DNA of 64,000 nt from Aquimarina amphilecti (GTDB lineage: Bacteria > Bacteroidota > Bacteroidia > Flavobacteriales > Flavobacteriaceae). Position 1 is the first letter of the stretch. Each line of letters starts with the position of its first letter. Below the pieces are notes generated by a model. It did no database searches and was not told where the DNA came from. It worked only from the letters and a program-made list of their open reading frames with translations. This document shows positions 35,024 to 43,047 of the stretch, piece after piece. The DNA lies in the NCBI RefSeq assembly GCF_900109375.1, contig NZ_FOAB01000001.1:496001-560000 (forward strand). The letters are read 5' to 3'. A program made the position numbers and the translations under genes.

Positions 35024-37069
35024 GTGAAGAATTTTTTAAATAATTTTTATAAAAATCAATCCTTTTTATATAAGGTTTTTCTTTTTGTAATAACGTTAAT
35101 ACTAATTGTTTATTTATTTCCTAAAGGAGGTGTTTTTAAGTATGAGTTTACTAAGGGGAAACCTTGGCAATATGAAAATTTATATGCTCCTTTTGATTTT
35201 GCAATAGCAAAGACTGAAGATGAAATTATTGCTGAGAAGAACAGGATTGAGAATAACATTATCCCTTATTTTGAATATGATACGATTGTATCTAATATAG
35301 CAAAAGATGCTTATGAAGCTGCTTTTAAAAGTAATTTAGAAATATTAGATCAAAGTAATTCGGGTAAACAAGCAAAGCTTTTTGGTAGAATTATTCTTAA
35401 TGATATTTATAGGTATGGGGTTCTTCAGGAATCATACTCCTATGAGAGTAAAAGACAAATATTTCTTAATAAAGGTAATAAAGCAGAGGCTATAACTTTT
35501 GGACAAATATTAACCCCTAACTCTGTTACTACACTTATTAATTCTAGAATAGATAAGAGTGAGTACACCAAATTTAAAAGTGGTTTTGTCGCATTGTTTT
35601 ATGATTTAATAAAGCCCAATGTTGCCCTTAATCAAAAATTGACTGAGAGTACATTAGAAAATGAATTATCTCAGGTACTTACTACTAGAGGTAGTGTTAC
35701 TAAAGGTAGTAGAATAATAGCTAAAGGAGAAGTTGTAGAGGGAAATCGATTACAAATATTAACATCATTAAAAGCTGAATATGAATCTCAGGTTTGGAGT
35801 GATAAGAACTTTTACTGGATCGTATTTGGTTATGGTATTTTAGTTTCCTTAGCACTTTTAATGTTGTTACTTTTTATTAGAAAATATCGTAGGGATATTT
35901 ATGATAATAATACTCAGGTAACTTTTATCGCATTTAATGTTTTATTAATGGTGTTGATCACCACATTGGTGGTAAAGTATAAATCGGATTATATCTATAT
36001 AGTACCATTATGTATTTTGCCGCTGATTTTAAAGGCTTTCTTTGATTCTAGACTTGGTTTGTTTACACACGTGGTTACCGTGTTGATTTTAGGTTTTGTA
36101 GTGCCTAATAGTTATGAATATACCTTCTTACAAATTATTGCCGGTATTGTTACTATTCTAACTATTTCCGAATCTTATAAAAGAGCGAATCTATTTATTA
36201 CAGTAGGACAAATCACGGTTATTTATATAATTGCTTATATCGCCTTTCATATAATTCATGAAGGTAGTATAAGTGATATTGATTGGACAACTATAGGCTT
36301 GTTTATTATAAGTGGTTTTGCAACGTTAATTGTACATCCATTAATTTATGCTTATGAGAAAATGTTTGGTTTAATATCTGATGTTTCTCTTTTAGAGTTG
36401 AGTGATACCAATTCTTCTTTGTTAAAAGAGTTATCAGATAAGGCACCAGGTACATTTCACCATTCTCTTAATGTAGCTAATATAGCAGAAGCTGCTGCTA
36501 GCGAAATAGGCGCAAATGTAATGTTGGTTAGAGTAGGAGCTTTATATCATGATATTGGTAAAATGGCCAATCCTACTTATTTTACGGAAAATCAAACGGC
36601 ATCAGGTAATGCACATGATGTATTATCTCCTAAAGAGAGTGCTAAAATTATTATAAATCATGTAATTCGGGGAATTGAGATTGCAAAGAAAAATAAACTT
36701 CCTGATAGAGTTATTGATTTTATAAGAACACATCACGGAACAAGCACTGTGTATTACTTTTATATGAAAGCCAAGGAAATTAATGAAAATGTAAATATAG
36801 AAGATTTTCAGTACCCAGGACCTAAACCTTTTTCTAAGGAAACGGCTATATTGATGATGAGTGATAGTGTAGAAGCTGCCTCAAAAAGTTTAAAAAACCC
36901 TACTAGTAGTTTAATAGATTCTTTCGTAGAAAAGATTGTCAATAAACAAATGGAGGATGGTCAATTTCTTAATGCAAATATTACTTTTAAGGAGATACAA
37001 CAAGTGAAAAAAGTATTCAAACGTAAGCTCACAAATATTTATCATCTTCGAATTGAATACCCAGAGTAA
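35024..37069 (+). CDS. 7TM-HD domain protein (PgpH-like c-di-AMP phosphodiesterase)
   Basis: A 681-residue membrane protein. After one N-terminal segment comes an extracytoplasmic domain (about 40-260) of the 7TMR-HDED type, then about seven hydrophobic helices (about 265-460), then an HD domain: HHSLNVANIAEAA and ALYHDIGKM, followed by the distal THHGTSTVYY. This is the layout of PgpH, which hydrolyses cyclic di-AMP. The metal-binding histidines and aspartate are intact. The start codon is GTG, which sits at the expected distance behind a -7 box. The likely role is control of cytoplasmic c-di-AMP and through it potassium or osmotic balance. Confidence 0.92.
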   Translation: MKNFLNNFYKNQSFLYKVFLFVITLILIVYLFPKGGVFKYEFTKGKPWQYENLYAPFDFAIAKTEDEIIAEKNRIENNIIPYFEYDTIVSNIAKDAYEAAFKSNLEILDQSNSGKQAKLFGRIILNDIYRYGVLQESYSYESKRQIFLNKGNKAEAITFGQILTPNSVTTLINSRIDKSEYTKFKSGFVALFYDLIKPNVALNQKLTESTLENELSQVLTTRGSVTKGSRIIAKGEVVEGNRLQILTSLKAEYESQVWSDKNFYWIVFGYGILVSLALLMLLLFIRKYRRDIYDNNTQVTFIAFNVLLMVLITTLVVKYKSDYIYIVPLCILPLILKAFFDSRLGLFTHVVTVLILGFVVPNSYEYTFLQIIAGIVTILTISESYKRANLFITVGQITVIYIIAYIAFHIIHEGSISDIDWTTIGLFIISGFATLIVHPLIYAYEKMFGLISDVSLLELSDTNSSLLKELSDKAPGTFHHSLNVANIAEAAASEIGANVMLVRVGALYHDIGKMANPTYFTENQTASGNAHDVLSPKESAKIIINHVIRGIEIAKKNKLPDRVIDFIRTHHGTSTVYYFYMKAKEINENVNIEDFQYPGPKPFSKETAILMMSDSVEAASKSLKNPTSSLIDSFVEKIVNKQMEDGQFLNANITFKEIQQVKKVFKRKLTNIYHLRIEYPE

Positions 37070-37135
37070 CTTCTTTTAGATTGGTATGTTATTTGATAAG
37101 ATAGTCAATAACATAAACCATCTTAAAATTTTACT

Positions 37136-37717
37136 ATGAAAACTTTAAAATCTATATTCTTTCTAATATGTCTAATATTAGTTTCTAAATCATATAGTCA
37201 AGTAAGAATTGGAGGAGAAGCTTCAATCGATATAAGTATAAATATTCCAATTCCAGACGTTGCTATAGAGCGAAGAAATGATTCGAGAGTTGTAAAAAAG
37301 CCCTCAGCTCCTGTCATACATAACTGTAATCACTTATGTTCGCATAATGAAAATGTGAGTTATGGTGAAATTCAGAATCAGAATGGTCCGTATGGTCGTC
37401 AAATATATCAAGTAACTCAAGCTCGATTAGAATCAAATTCTCTTGGTTCCGAAAGCGTTATCTATCAATTAAATTCAGGAGATGTTTTAGAGTTAATAGT
37501 TGTAACTGCTAATATTCAAGATTTCAATTATCATAATTATGGTGAGAATTGTGATTGTTTACAACAAAATAGAATTGTGAAAGTACTATTGAATCATCAG
37601 CAAATACAATTAAGAGATGGAAGCCTATCTCTACAACCAAAAGGGAATGGTTTTCATTCTGTTATAAACTTACACACCGAATTCGAAGGTGATTTTAATG
37701 GGACAGTTAATTTTTAA
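37136..37717 (+). CDS. secreted protein of unknown function with His/Cys-rich segment
   Basis: A 193-residue exported protein; signal peptide MKTLKSIFFLICLILVSKSYSQ. A cluster of histidines and cysteines (HNCNHLCSH, about residues 62-70) and a later CDC (about 139-141) stand out and could bind metal or form disulfides. The rest is beta-rich without a family I recognise. The end of the gene shares a 24-base stretch with the DNA just downstream (see findings). It lies upstream of a double-glycine peptide gene; a link in function is not shown. Confidence 0.75.
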   Translation: MKTLKSIFFLICLILVSKSYSQVRIGGEASIDISINIPIPDVAIERRNDSRVVKKPSAPVIHNCNHLCSHNENVSYGEIQNQNGPYGRQIYQVTQARLESNSLGSESVIYQLNSGDVLELIVVTANIQDFNYHNYGENCDCLQQNRIVKVLLNHQQIQLRDGSLSLQPKGNGFHSVINLHTEFEGDFNGTVNF

Positions 37718-37977
37718 TTAGATAATATTATGGATCTGTCTGAGAAAAATTCGAAGGATGATTTTAATAGACCTAATAAAGATTACTAGTATTTTATTCT
37801 GGTTTTACTTCCATAATTTAAAGATTGTATCTTCTTAATAGAGTTTTAACAAAATATATAGTAACAAATTAACTGATTCCGATATTAATACAAAGGAGCA
37901 CAAAATTTTATATGTATAGTATATAAAAGTTTATTGTGTTACTACCAATAATTTTTAAAACCTAAAACTTTATTATT

Positions 37978-38214
37978 ATGTCACACGAATTTTTAAAATT
38001 AGATGTAGCGAAAAAAATTTCCAAAAGGGAACAAAAAACTATTAATGGAGGAATATTATCGATTTCATTATGCTCTGGTGTAGGAACACTAGGTGGAAGT
38101 CCAGGTGATGAAGGAACTTCTCCTGCTTGTGTAAATAGAAATGGAAATTGTTTAATTAATGGATATCAAGCAGTTTGTTCAGGGAACAGTCAAGGTGGTT
38201 TTTGGTATTTATAA
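37978..38214 (+). CDS. double-glycine leader peptide precursor 1
   Basis: A 78-residue precursor. The leader (residues 1-25) reads FLKLDVAKKISKREQKTINGG, with the conserved hydrophobic, lysine-rich, E-Q-K and Gly-Gly pattern that double-glycine peptidases of ABC exporters (C39 type) recognise. The core (26-78) is neutral, rich in Gly and Ser, and has four cysteines (roughly positions 7, 25, 32 and 42 of the core). Similar leaders are found on two more precursors in this window. A strong terminator follows. It may be a bacteriocin, signalling peptide or modified natural product. No modification or transporter gene is near. Confidence 0.75.
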   Translation: MSHEFLKLDVAKKISKREQKTINGGILSISLCSGVGTLGGSPGDEGTSPACVNRNGNCLINGYQAVCSGNSQGGFWYL

Positions 38215-38234
38215 CCTATATCAAATCTAGAGAT

Positions 38235-38266
38235 AAGAGTTTTTCAGAAATGAAAAACTCTTTTTT
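38235..38266 (+). terminator. Rho-independent terminator after leader peptide 1
   Basis: AAGAGTTTTTCA and TGAAAAACTCTT with a GAAA tetraloop, followed by T residues. It lies 21 bases after the peptide stop codon. Confidence 0.8.
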
Positions 38267-38274
38267 ATAGTATT

Positions 38275-38553
38275 TTATTTTTTAGATAAATATTTTCCAT
38301 CCATCCAGAATGTACCAAAAGGGATTATTGAACATAAAAGTACAATCGCCAAGGTTTTAACATTCCATTTTTTCTCTGATTTAATCAAAAAAGCAAATAC
38401 AATATATATAAGGAATAAAAAGCCATGGGCCATACCAATTACTTTATTTGGCTCTGGAGAAGCAAATAAATATTTTAACGGCATTGTAACAAAAAGGATA
38501 AGTAAGTATGAAATTCCTTCTAAGTAACTAATTATTCTGAAAGCACTAACCAT
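38275..38553 (-). CDS. DUF3817 integral membrane protein
   Basis: A 92-residue membrane protein with three hydrophobic segments (about 8-28, 40-58 and 68-82). The motifs YLEGISYLLI, MAHGFLFLIYI and PFGTFWMDGK match the DUF3817 family, found next to many different genes; function unknown. It is convergent with the peptide gene and nine bases from its terminator. Confidence 0.88.
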   Translation of the reverse strand: MVSAFRIISYLEGISYLLILFVTMPLKYLFASPEPNKVIGMAHGFLFLIYIVFAFLIKSEKKWNVKTLAIVLLCSIIPFGTFWMDGKYLSKK

Positions 38554-38615
38554 ATTTTATCTTTAAAATTGAATGCAAATTTAATGCTCAAAAGAGATTT
38601 AATCTTAATAATTAT

Positions 38616-39854
38616 TTATTTTTTGTGATTATATTCTAATTCAAAGATTTCTAAATCAAAATACGGGATAGCGGACAATAAATGATCAAAAATGTCAGCC
38701 ACTATCTTTTCATAGTTTTTCCATATTTTATCATTACTAAATGCATAAATTTCTAATGGTGTTCCTTGAGGAGTAGGAGCTAGTTGTCTACTCATAATTG
38801 TCATGTCACTATTCACATAAGGATGTTTTTCTAGATATGATTCCACATAACTCCTAAATACTCCCATATTTGATAAATTTCTACCATTTACTAAAACATC
38901 TTTATTTATTAGATTATCTGTATTATAGGATTCTATTTTGTTTTGTGATTCTTCTAGATATTCTGCAATAAGTTCTATTTTTTTTAAACGATCTATATCT
39001 TCAGGAGAAAGAAACTTAATACTAGAAGCCTTTATAAGAAGTGCTCTTTTAATTCTTCTTCCACCAGAATCCATCATTCCTCTCCAGTTTCTAAATGATT
39101 CAGAAGTCAAATGATAAGTTGGTATTGTAGTAATTGTTTTATCAAAATTCTGAACTTTCACTGAAGATAGATTGATTTCTACTACATCTCCATCAGCACC
39201 ATATTTATCCATAGTGATCCAGTCCCCAATTCTAACGGTATCGTTTACTGCGACCTGTATACTAGCTACAAAACCTAAGATTGTATCTTTAAAAATTAAC
39301 AATATTACTGCGGACATCGCTCCTAGAGCTGTTAAAAAGGTCCATATAGATTTTCCGGTAACCGATGAAAAGATAAAAATACCTCCAATAGACCAGACTA
39401 TTATCATAAATACTTGAACATAACTATCTATAGGTTTGTCTTTAAATGATTCTAGTGATTTTAAAAAATCTCTAAATGTTCTTAGTATACTTCTTACAAT
39501 CCAAATGGTTAGTGCAATAACAGAAATATCGAAAAGAATTTCTAAGTAACTTTCTGCAATTGGAAAAGCAATAAATAATTCAGGTAATATCCAGATACAA
39601 ATGGATAAAGGTATTATATGAGATAAATAATCAAAAGTCTTATTCTTTACCAAATAATCATCAAAAGTATTTTTTGACTTAGAGGCATAACTTTTAAAAA
39701 GCTTGAGTATAACTTTTCTTATAATTCTATCCACTACAAAGAGGATAATGAGTAAAATGAAGGTTCCTATAAGCACATTTAGGTATTCCGCTATATTTTC
39801 GGAAACACCGTATGAAACTAATAGTTTATAAAAGTACCTAGTTAATTCTTCCAT
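38616..39854 (-). CDS. mechanosensitive channel, MscS family (YbdG-like)
   Basis: A 412-residue MscS-family channel that releases solutes on osmotic downshock. Five or so transmembrane segments fill residues 20-200, and the pore-lining helix and MscS beta-domain follow (TFLTALGAMSAVILLIFKDT, then VNDTVRIGDWITM). The C-terminal cytoplasmic part is longer than in small MscS and has an insertion (about 280-340) seen in the YbdG group. The pore helix lacks the glycine/alanine-rich zipper of E. coli MscS, so conductance may be low. Single gene. Confidence 0.9.
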   Translation of the reverse strand: MEELTRYFYKLLVSYGVSENIAEYLNVLIGTFILLIILFVVDRIIRKVILKLFKSYASKSKNTFDDYLVKNKTFDYLSHIIPLSICIWILPELFIAFPIAESYLEILFDISVIALTIWIVRSILRTFRDFLKSLESFKDKPIDSYVQVFMIIVWSIGGIFIFSSVTGKSIWTFLTALGAMSAVILLIFKDTILGFVASIQVAVNDTVRIGDWITMDKYGADGDVVEINLSSVKVQNFDKTITTIPTYHLTSESFRNWRGMMDSGGRRIKRALLIKASSIKFLSPEDIDRLKKIELIAEYLEESQNKIESYNTDNLINKDVLVNGRNLSNMGVFRSYVESYLEKHPYVNSDMTIMSRQLAPTPQGTPLEIYAFSNDKIWKNYEKIVADIFDHLLSAIPYFDLEIFELEYNHKK

Positions 39855-39913
39855 AAAAGAGAATCACTTAATATTTTGATATGCTTAATTGATTAAGGCG
39901 TGTTACTGACTTA

Positions 39914-40531
39914 TCAAACAAGATTAAAAATGGCTGCTGCATACAAGTAAAATCGAACGAATCGTAATAATCCAAATAGTAAATAGCTTGTGAAGGAATA
40001 TCTAATCATCCCAGCCGCGATACTTGTTATTGAAAAAGGTATTGGTAACAGAGCTCCAACTACGATAAGAAAACCACCCCATTTACGAGTGTTTTTTATA
40101 TGTTTTGCCATTTTTACCTCCAAATATTCATGAACCGATGGTATTTTAGTTATGGACTTTCCTATAAAATAGGAAATAACCCCACCAAGATAGGATAATA
40201 AAGCTAATATGGATAGATATAATATAGGGCTATCCGCTTTATCACTCCAAGCAATAAAAATTTCGGGTGGTATAAGACCTAAAAGAGATTCTGAAGCAAA
40301 AAAGACACTAAAAACTATATAATCAGAGTAATTTTTAGTTACGTAAATTAAAAGATCATTAATGTTTATCACGAAATAATTAACCACTAATAATCCAGCA
40401 ATAAAAAGTAGAATAGGGGGTAATGCCTTTTTTAGACTTGTACCCAAAAATTTATAGAAACCAGTGTAACTATAATATTGATGCAATAACTGCAATCTTG
40501 TTTTTTTAACAGATCGGGGATTCATTTTCAT
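39914..40531 (-). CDS. VTT/DedA family membrane protein
   Basis: A 205-residue membrane protein. After a basic N-terminus are about five hydrophobic segments. The VTT (SNARE-associated) signature is in residues about 80-190: PPEIFIAWS, LSYLGGVISYFIG, and GALLPIPFSITSIAAGMI. DedA-type proteins of Bacteria act in lipid scrambling and membrane homeostasis; homologues here are only weakly similar, so the substrate is inferred. Not in an operon with its neighbours. Confidence 0.82.
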   Translation of the reverse strand: MKMNPRSVKKTRLQLLHQYYSYTGFYKFLGTSLKKALPPILLFIAGLLVVNYFVININDLLIYVTKNYSDYIVFSVFFASESLLGLIPPEIFIAWSDKADSPILYLSILALLSYLGGVISYFIGKSITKIPSVHEYLEVKMAKHIKNTRKWGGFLIVVGALLPIPFSITSIAAGMIRYSFTSYLLFGLLRFVRFYLYAAAIFNLV

Positions 40532-40699
40532 AACAATTTTTCCTCAAGGCAACAAAAATAATATTTAATTGATTTTTTGACGTTTATAAAATCATAAAAT
40601 TTGTCGATAAAATGTTATTATCATTACAACTTTCATTTTTTTGTTTAAACTGTTGTGTAGTAATGACTAAAGTATGGAGTAGAAATTTATGTAAAAACA

Positions 40700-40729
40700 A
40701 AAAAGGCCTTGATTTTTCAAGGCCTTTTT
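40700..40729 (-). terminator. Rho-independent terminator
   Basis: AAAAAGGCCTTGA and TCAAGGCCTTTTT form a perfect 13-base stem with TTTT loop. It lies 36 bases past the stop of the 40766-41128 gene and has T on both strands. Confidence 0.85.
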
Positions 40730-40765
40730 ATGCTTATTTATAAAAATACTTTTTGATAATACATT

Positions 40766-41128
40766 TTAGGCGTTTAAGGCATCCCTATAATCCGCCAAAT
40801 CCATAACATTCATCTTATTTTTTAAATCTTTTAATAAAGAAATAAGATACATAAGGCTTTCTACAGGGTCTACATCCTTATCTGATTCTAATGGAGTTTC
40901 ATTTTCTTCAATGGGTTCATCATCTGGAATAGGAATCAAGAAACTATCATTTTCTTCAATATGTTCGTAGGTAAGTCTTAAAACCTTAACCACTAAAGGT
41001 ACTTGCTGATCTAAAGCAAAAGTTCTTAAAGTTTTAAGATCTTCAATTAGTGTGTCTGTATTGATACCAGATTGTCCTAGATCAGTCAGAATTTTGTCTA
41101 TTAATTTGAGAGCCTTTTTATTTTCCAA
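40766..41128 (-). CDS. small conserved cytoplasmic protein of unknown function
   Basis: A 120-residue acidic, helix-rich protein without signal peptide or membrane segment. The N-terminal 60 residues form two amphipathic helices (ALKLIDKILTDLGQSGINTDTL), and an acidic linker (PIPDDEPIEENETPLESD) leads to two C-terminal helices. I know similar conserved proteins in Flavobacteriaceae but no function. A strong terminator follows. Confidence 0.75.
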   Translation of the reverse strand: MENKKALKLIDKILTDLGQSGINTDTLIEDLKTLRTFALDQQVPLVVKVLRLTYEHIEENDSFLIPIPDDEPIEENETPLESDKDVDPVESLMYLISLLKDLKNKMNVMDLADYRDALNA

Positions 41129-41260
41129 GGATGATAAAATTAGTATTGTTTAAAAAAATGATTCTGGCAAATTTAACTCTTTATATAAATCTTTAAAATC
41201 TTTTAAAACAAATAAATTTATTTTTTAGTGTTAAAAATAAAATTCACAAAATTTTCAATA

Positions 41261-41290
41261 AAAAAAAGAGAGGAATATTCCCCTTAATGC
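41261..41290 (-). terminator. terminator-like hairpin with U tract (minus strand)
   Basis: On the minus strand AAGGGGAATATTCCTCTC is followed by eight T. The stem is about six base pairs with one G-U pair and an ATAT loop. It is about 200 bases beyond the DUF2807 stop, so it would end either a long 3' leader or a separate small RNA. Confidence 0.45.
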
Positions 41291-41439
41291 ATTGATAAGT
41301 AACTGTTTATTCTGTTAAAAACCCCTGTATGCTTGTATTCCGGCTAAAGTTTGAGGTTTAACCGTAACCATAATTCCTTAATCCTCTTTATCTTTGAAAA
41401 GTATTCCAATTACAATTTTTCCCTTACTTTTTTTGTTTT

Positions 41440-41486
41440 CCCCAACACTTACCTCCTTGAATACAGGAGGTAAGTTCTTCTTGGGG
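41440..41486. repeat. long inverted repeat downstream of DUF2807 gene
   Basis: ACTTACCTCCT (41447-41457) and AGGAGGTAAGT (41465-41475) form a perfect 11-base stem with a seven-base loop. Outside it CCCCAA (41440-41445) and TTGGGG (41481-41486) can pair too. There is no U tract on either strand, so it is not a standard terminator. Confidence 0.6.
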
Positions 41487-41496
41487 TATTTCGTAA

Positions 41497-42378
41497 TTAA
41501 AATAGAGTTACAGTTTTATTCTCATCTTCCTTTTTGATCGTAACCAATAGTCTTCTTTTTCCAAGTCCATTAACCTTATATATCTTAGTTCCAGTGGTCC
41601 AATTTTCCTTTCTAGTTGCTTGTGGCATCATAGGGAAACCGTAACTGAATTTAGAACCATCAGGTTTTGGTCCAATAACTAAAAAATGATTTCTAGTTAT
41701 TGAATTATTTTTAATTTTAAATTTAATGTATTTAGTAGAATTGTCTTTAGTTTTATTTCTTTTTGTTATTGCTTTTTTTGCATCACCTTTTATTTTTTTT
41801 GGTGTATTCAGGATGTTTAGCTTTGCATCTTCACTTAATTTAGAATCTAACTCATCTATAACGTTGATGTCTGCAGAACCTGAACCCCATATATCTATTC
41901 GTGCATTTTCTGCAATTAATTCAGAAGCATTTATACTAGCAACTTCTGCTGCAATACGCAGTTCTTTTGTTTTACCTTCAATAAATATTTTACCCACAGG
42001 TGCTATAATTTGAATATAATCATTATTCAAATTAATTATTCTTATGGTATCATGTGTACCACTTTCGACTATTTTTATTTTAGGCGCTCCAATGATAATT
42101 TTGGGATTTTCTGAAGGCTGTACCCATTCTTTTTGATCTAGATATAGAGTTCCATCAATTACTTCTTTACTGATATAATCAAAAAGGTTGTTATCTGTAG
42201 TGATAGTAAGTCCTTCTTTTTTAGAATTATCAATAATTACTTGCGCATAAAAATTAATTTTTATGTTTATTATATTTTCTGCGTTAAAAGTTTTAGTTTT
42301 TATTACAGTATTTCCTTTTATCTGTGCTGCGGTGGTTAATCCGAATAGCAGTATTAGTATATTTATAAGTGTTTTCAT
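41497..42378 (-). CDS. DUF2807 (GIN domain) exported protein
   Basis: A 293-residue exported protein; signal peptide ends near LTTAAQ (residue 19). Residues about 20-195 form a right-handed beta-helix-like putative auto-transporter adhesin head (DUF2807/GIN), with recurring IIAPVGKIFIEGKTKELRIAAEVASINASEL-type rungs (repeat units of about 20). The C-terminal 90 residues are basic and separate. The family is abundant in Bacteroidota and is thought to sit at the envelope; function unknown. Confidence 0.82.
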   Translation of the reverse strand: MKTLINILILLFGLTTAAQIKGNTVIKTKTFNAENIINIKINFYAQVIIDNSKKEGLTITTDNNLFDYISKEVIDGTLYLDQKEWVQPSENPKIIIGAPKIKIVESGTHDTIRIINLNNDYIQIIAPVGKIFIEGKTKELRIAAEVASINASELIAENARIDIWGSGSADINVIDELDSKLSEDAKLNILNTPKKIKGDAKKAITKRNKTKDNSTKYIKFKIKNNSITRNHFLVIGPKPDGSKFSYGFPMMPQATRKENWTTGTKIYKVNGLGKRRLLVTIKKEDENKTVTLF

Positions 42379-42416
42379 GATATGATATTTTAAATTAATT
42401 TGGTGACAGCATTTTA

Positions 42417-42911
42417 TTAAGAATTAAATGCTTTTTTCGTCAATAAATAATCAACTCCGAACCTTCCTGAACCCAAGATCAGGTTATATATCGAGATCCA
42501 AAGGAACCCCATAGCAGGTAACATACCCCATATTCCATTATCCCATTTTTGGAAAAATATTGCAACGAGCATAGTACAAAGGATAAAAAAAGATGCAATT
42601 CTTGTTTTAAGACCTAAAGCAAGAAACATTCCTCCGATTGCTTCACTAGCAGCTCCCATCCAGGCAAAGAAAACAGGGAACATAGCAAAAACACCACCAT
42701 ACTCGGCAATATCTTTTGGAAACCATTCTACTACTTCTAGAAAACCTAATTCAGGAGAACCTGTTGGGCTCCACGGTACTCCGAATTTACTCCCACCAAA
42801 ATTTACTGCTAGAAAGTATCCACATAATATTCTTGGAAACGCAAACAGTAGATCATAAGACCAATGTGTCATAGTAATTGGGTTGATAATCTTTTTAATT
42901 ATATTTTTCAT
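42417..42911 (-). CDS. DoxX family membrane protein
   Basis: A 164-residue membrane protein. The frame is open further upstream to 42998, but that part overlaps a strong hairpin (42983-43022) and has no membrane segment. ATG 42911 gives a typical DoxX start (KKIINPITMTHWSYDLLFAFPRILCG). Four hydrophobic segments, and the EAIGGMFLALGLKTRIASFFI motif, are as in the family. DoxX proteins are linked to thiosulfate or redox handling in some bacteria; the role here is unknown. Confidence 0.85.
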   Translation of the reverse strand: MKNIIKKIINPITMTHWSYDLLFAFPRILCGYFLAVNFGGSKFGVPWSPTGSPELGFLEVVEWFPKDIAEYGGVFAMFPVFFAWMGAASEAIGGMFLALGLKTRIASFFILCTMLVAIFFQKWDNGIWGMLPAMGFLWISIYNLILGSGRFGVDYLLTKKAFNS

Positions 42912-42982
42912 GATTGAAACGATTTTGAATTGTTTGATAATCCAAATGTCATAAAACAACGTAAATACTGCGCCCCAAAACA

Positions 42983-43022
42983 AAGTAGGACGGCTCAAAT
43001 CATAATTTGAGCCGTCCTACTT
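42983..43022 (-). terminator. perfect 18-bp hairpin, terminator of the amylase gene
   Basis: AAGTAGGACGGCTCAAAT and its exact reverse complement flank CATA. It begins 26 bases after the amylase stop codon. The T tract after it on the minus strand is short (TTGTTTTG), so termination strength is uncertain. Confidence 0.65.
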
Positions 43023-43047
43023 AAAGTGAGTCGATATGTCGTATTAA

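Larger units (their letters stand above)
41129..41496. other. intergenic region with several secondary structures
   Basis: A 368-base non-coding region. It contains a TATCTTTG -7 box on the plus strand (41389-41396), a terminator-like element on the minus strand (41261-41290), and a long hairpin (41440-41486). I find no convincing open frame. It may hold a small RNA gene; see the separate findings. Confidence 0.4.

Noticed and set aside
37731..37790. 19-codon frame between the 37136 gene and the GG peptide
   Set aside because: Lies in the duplicated fragment and has no leader, core or start support.
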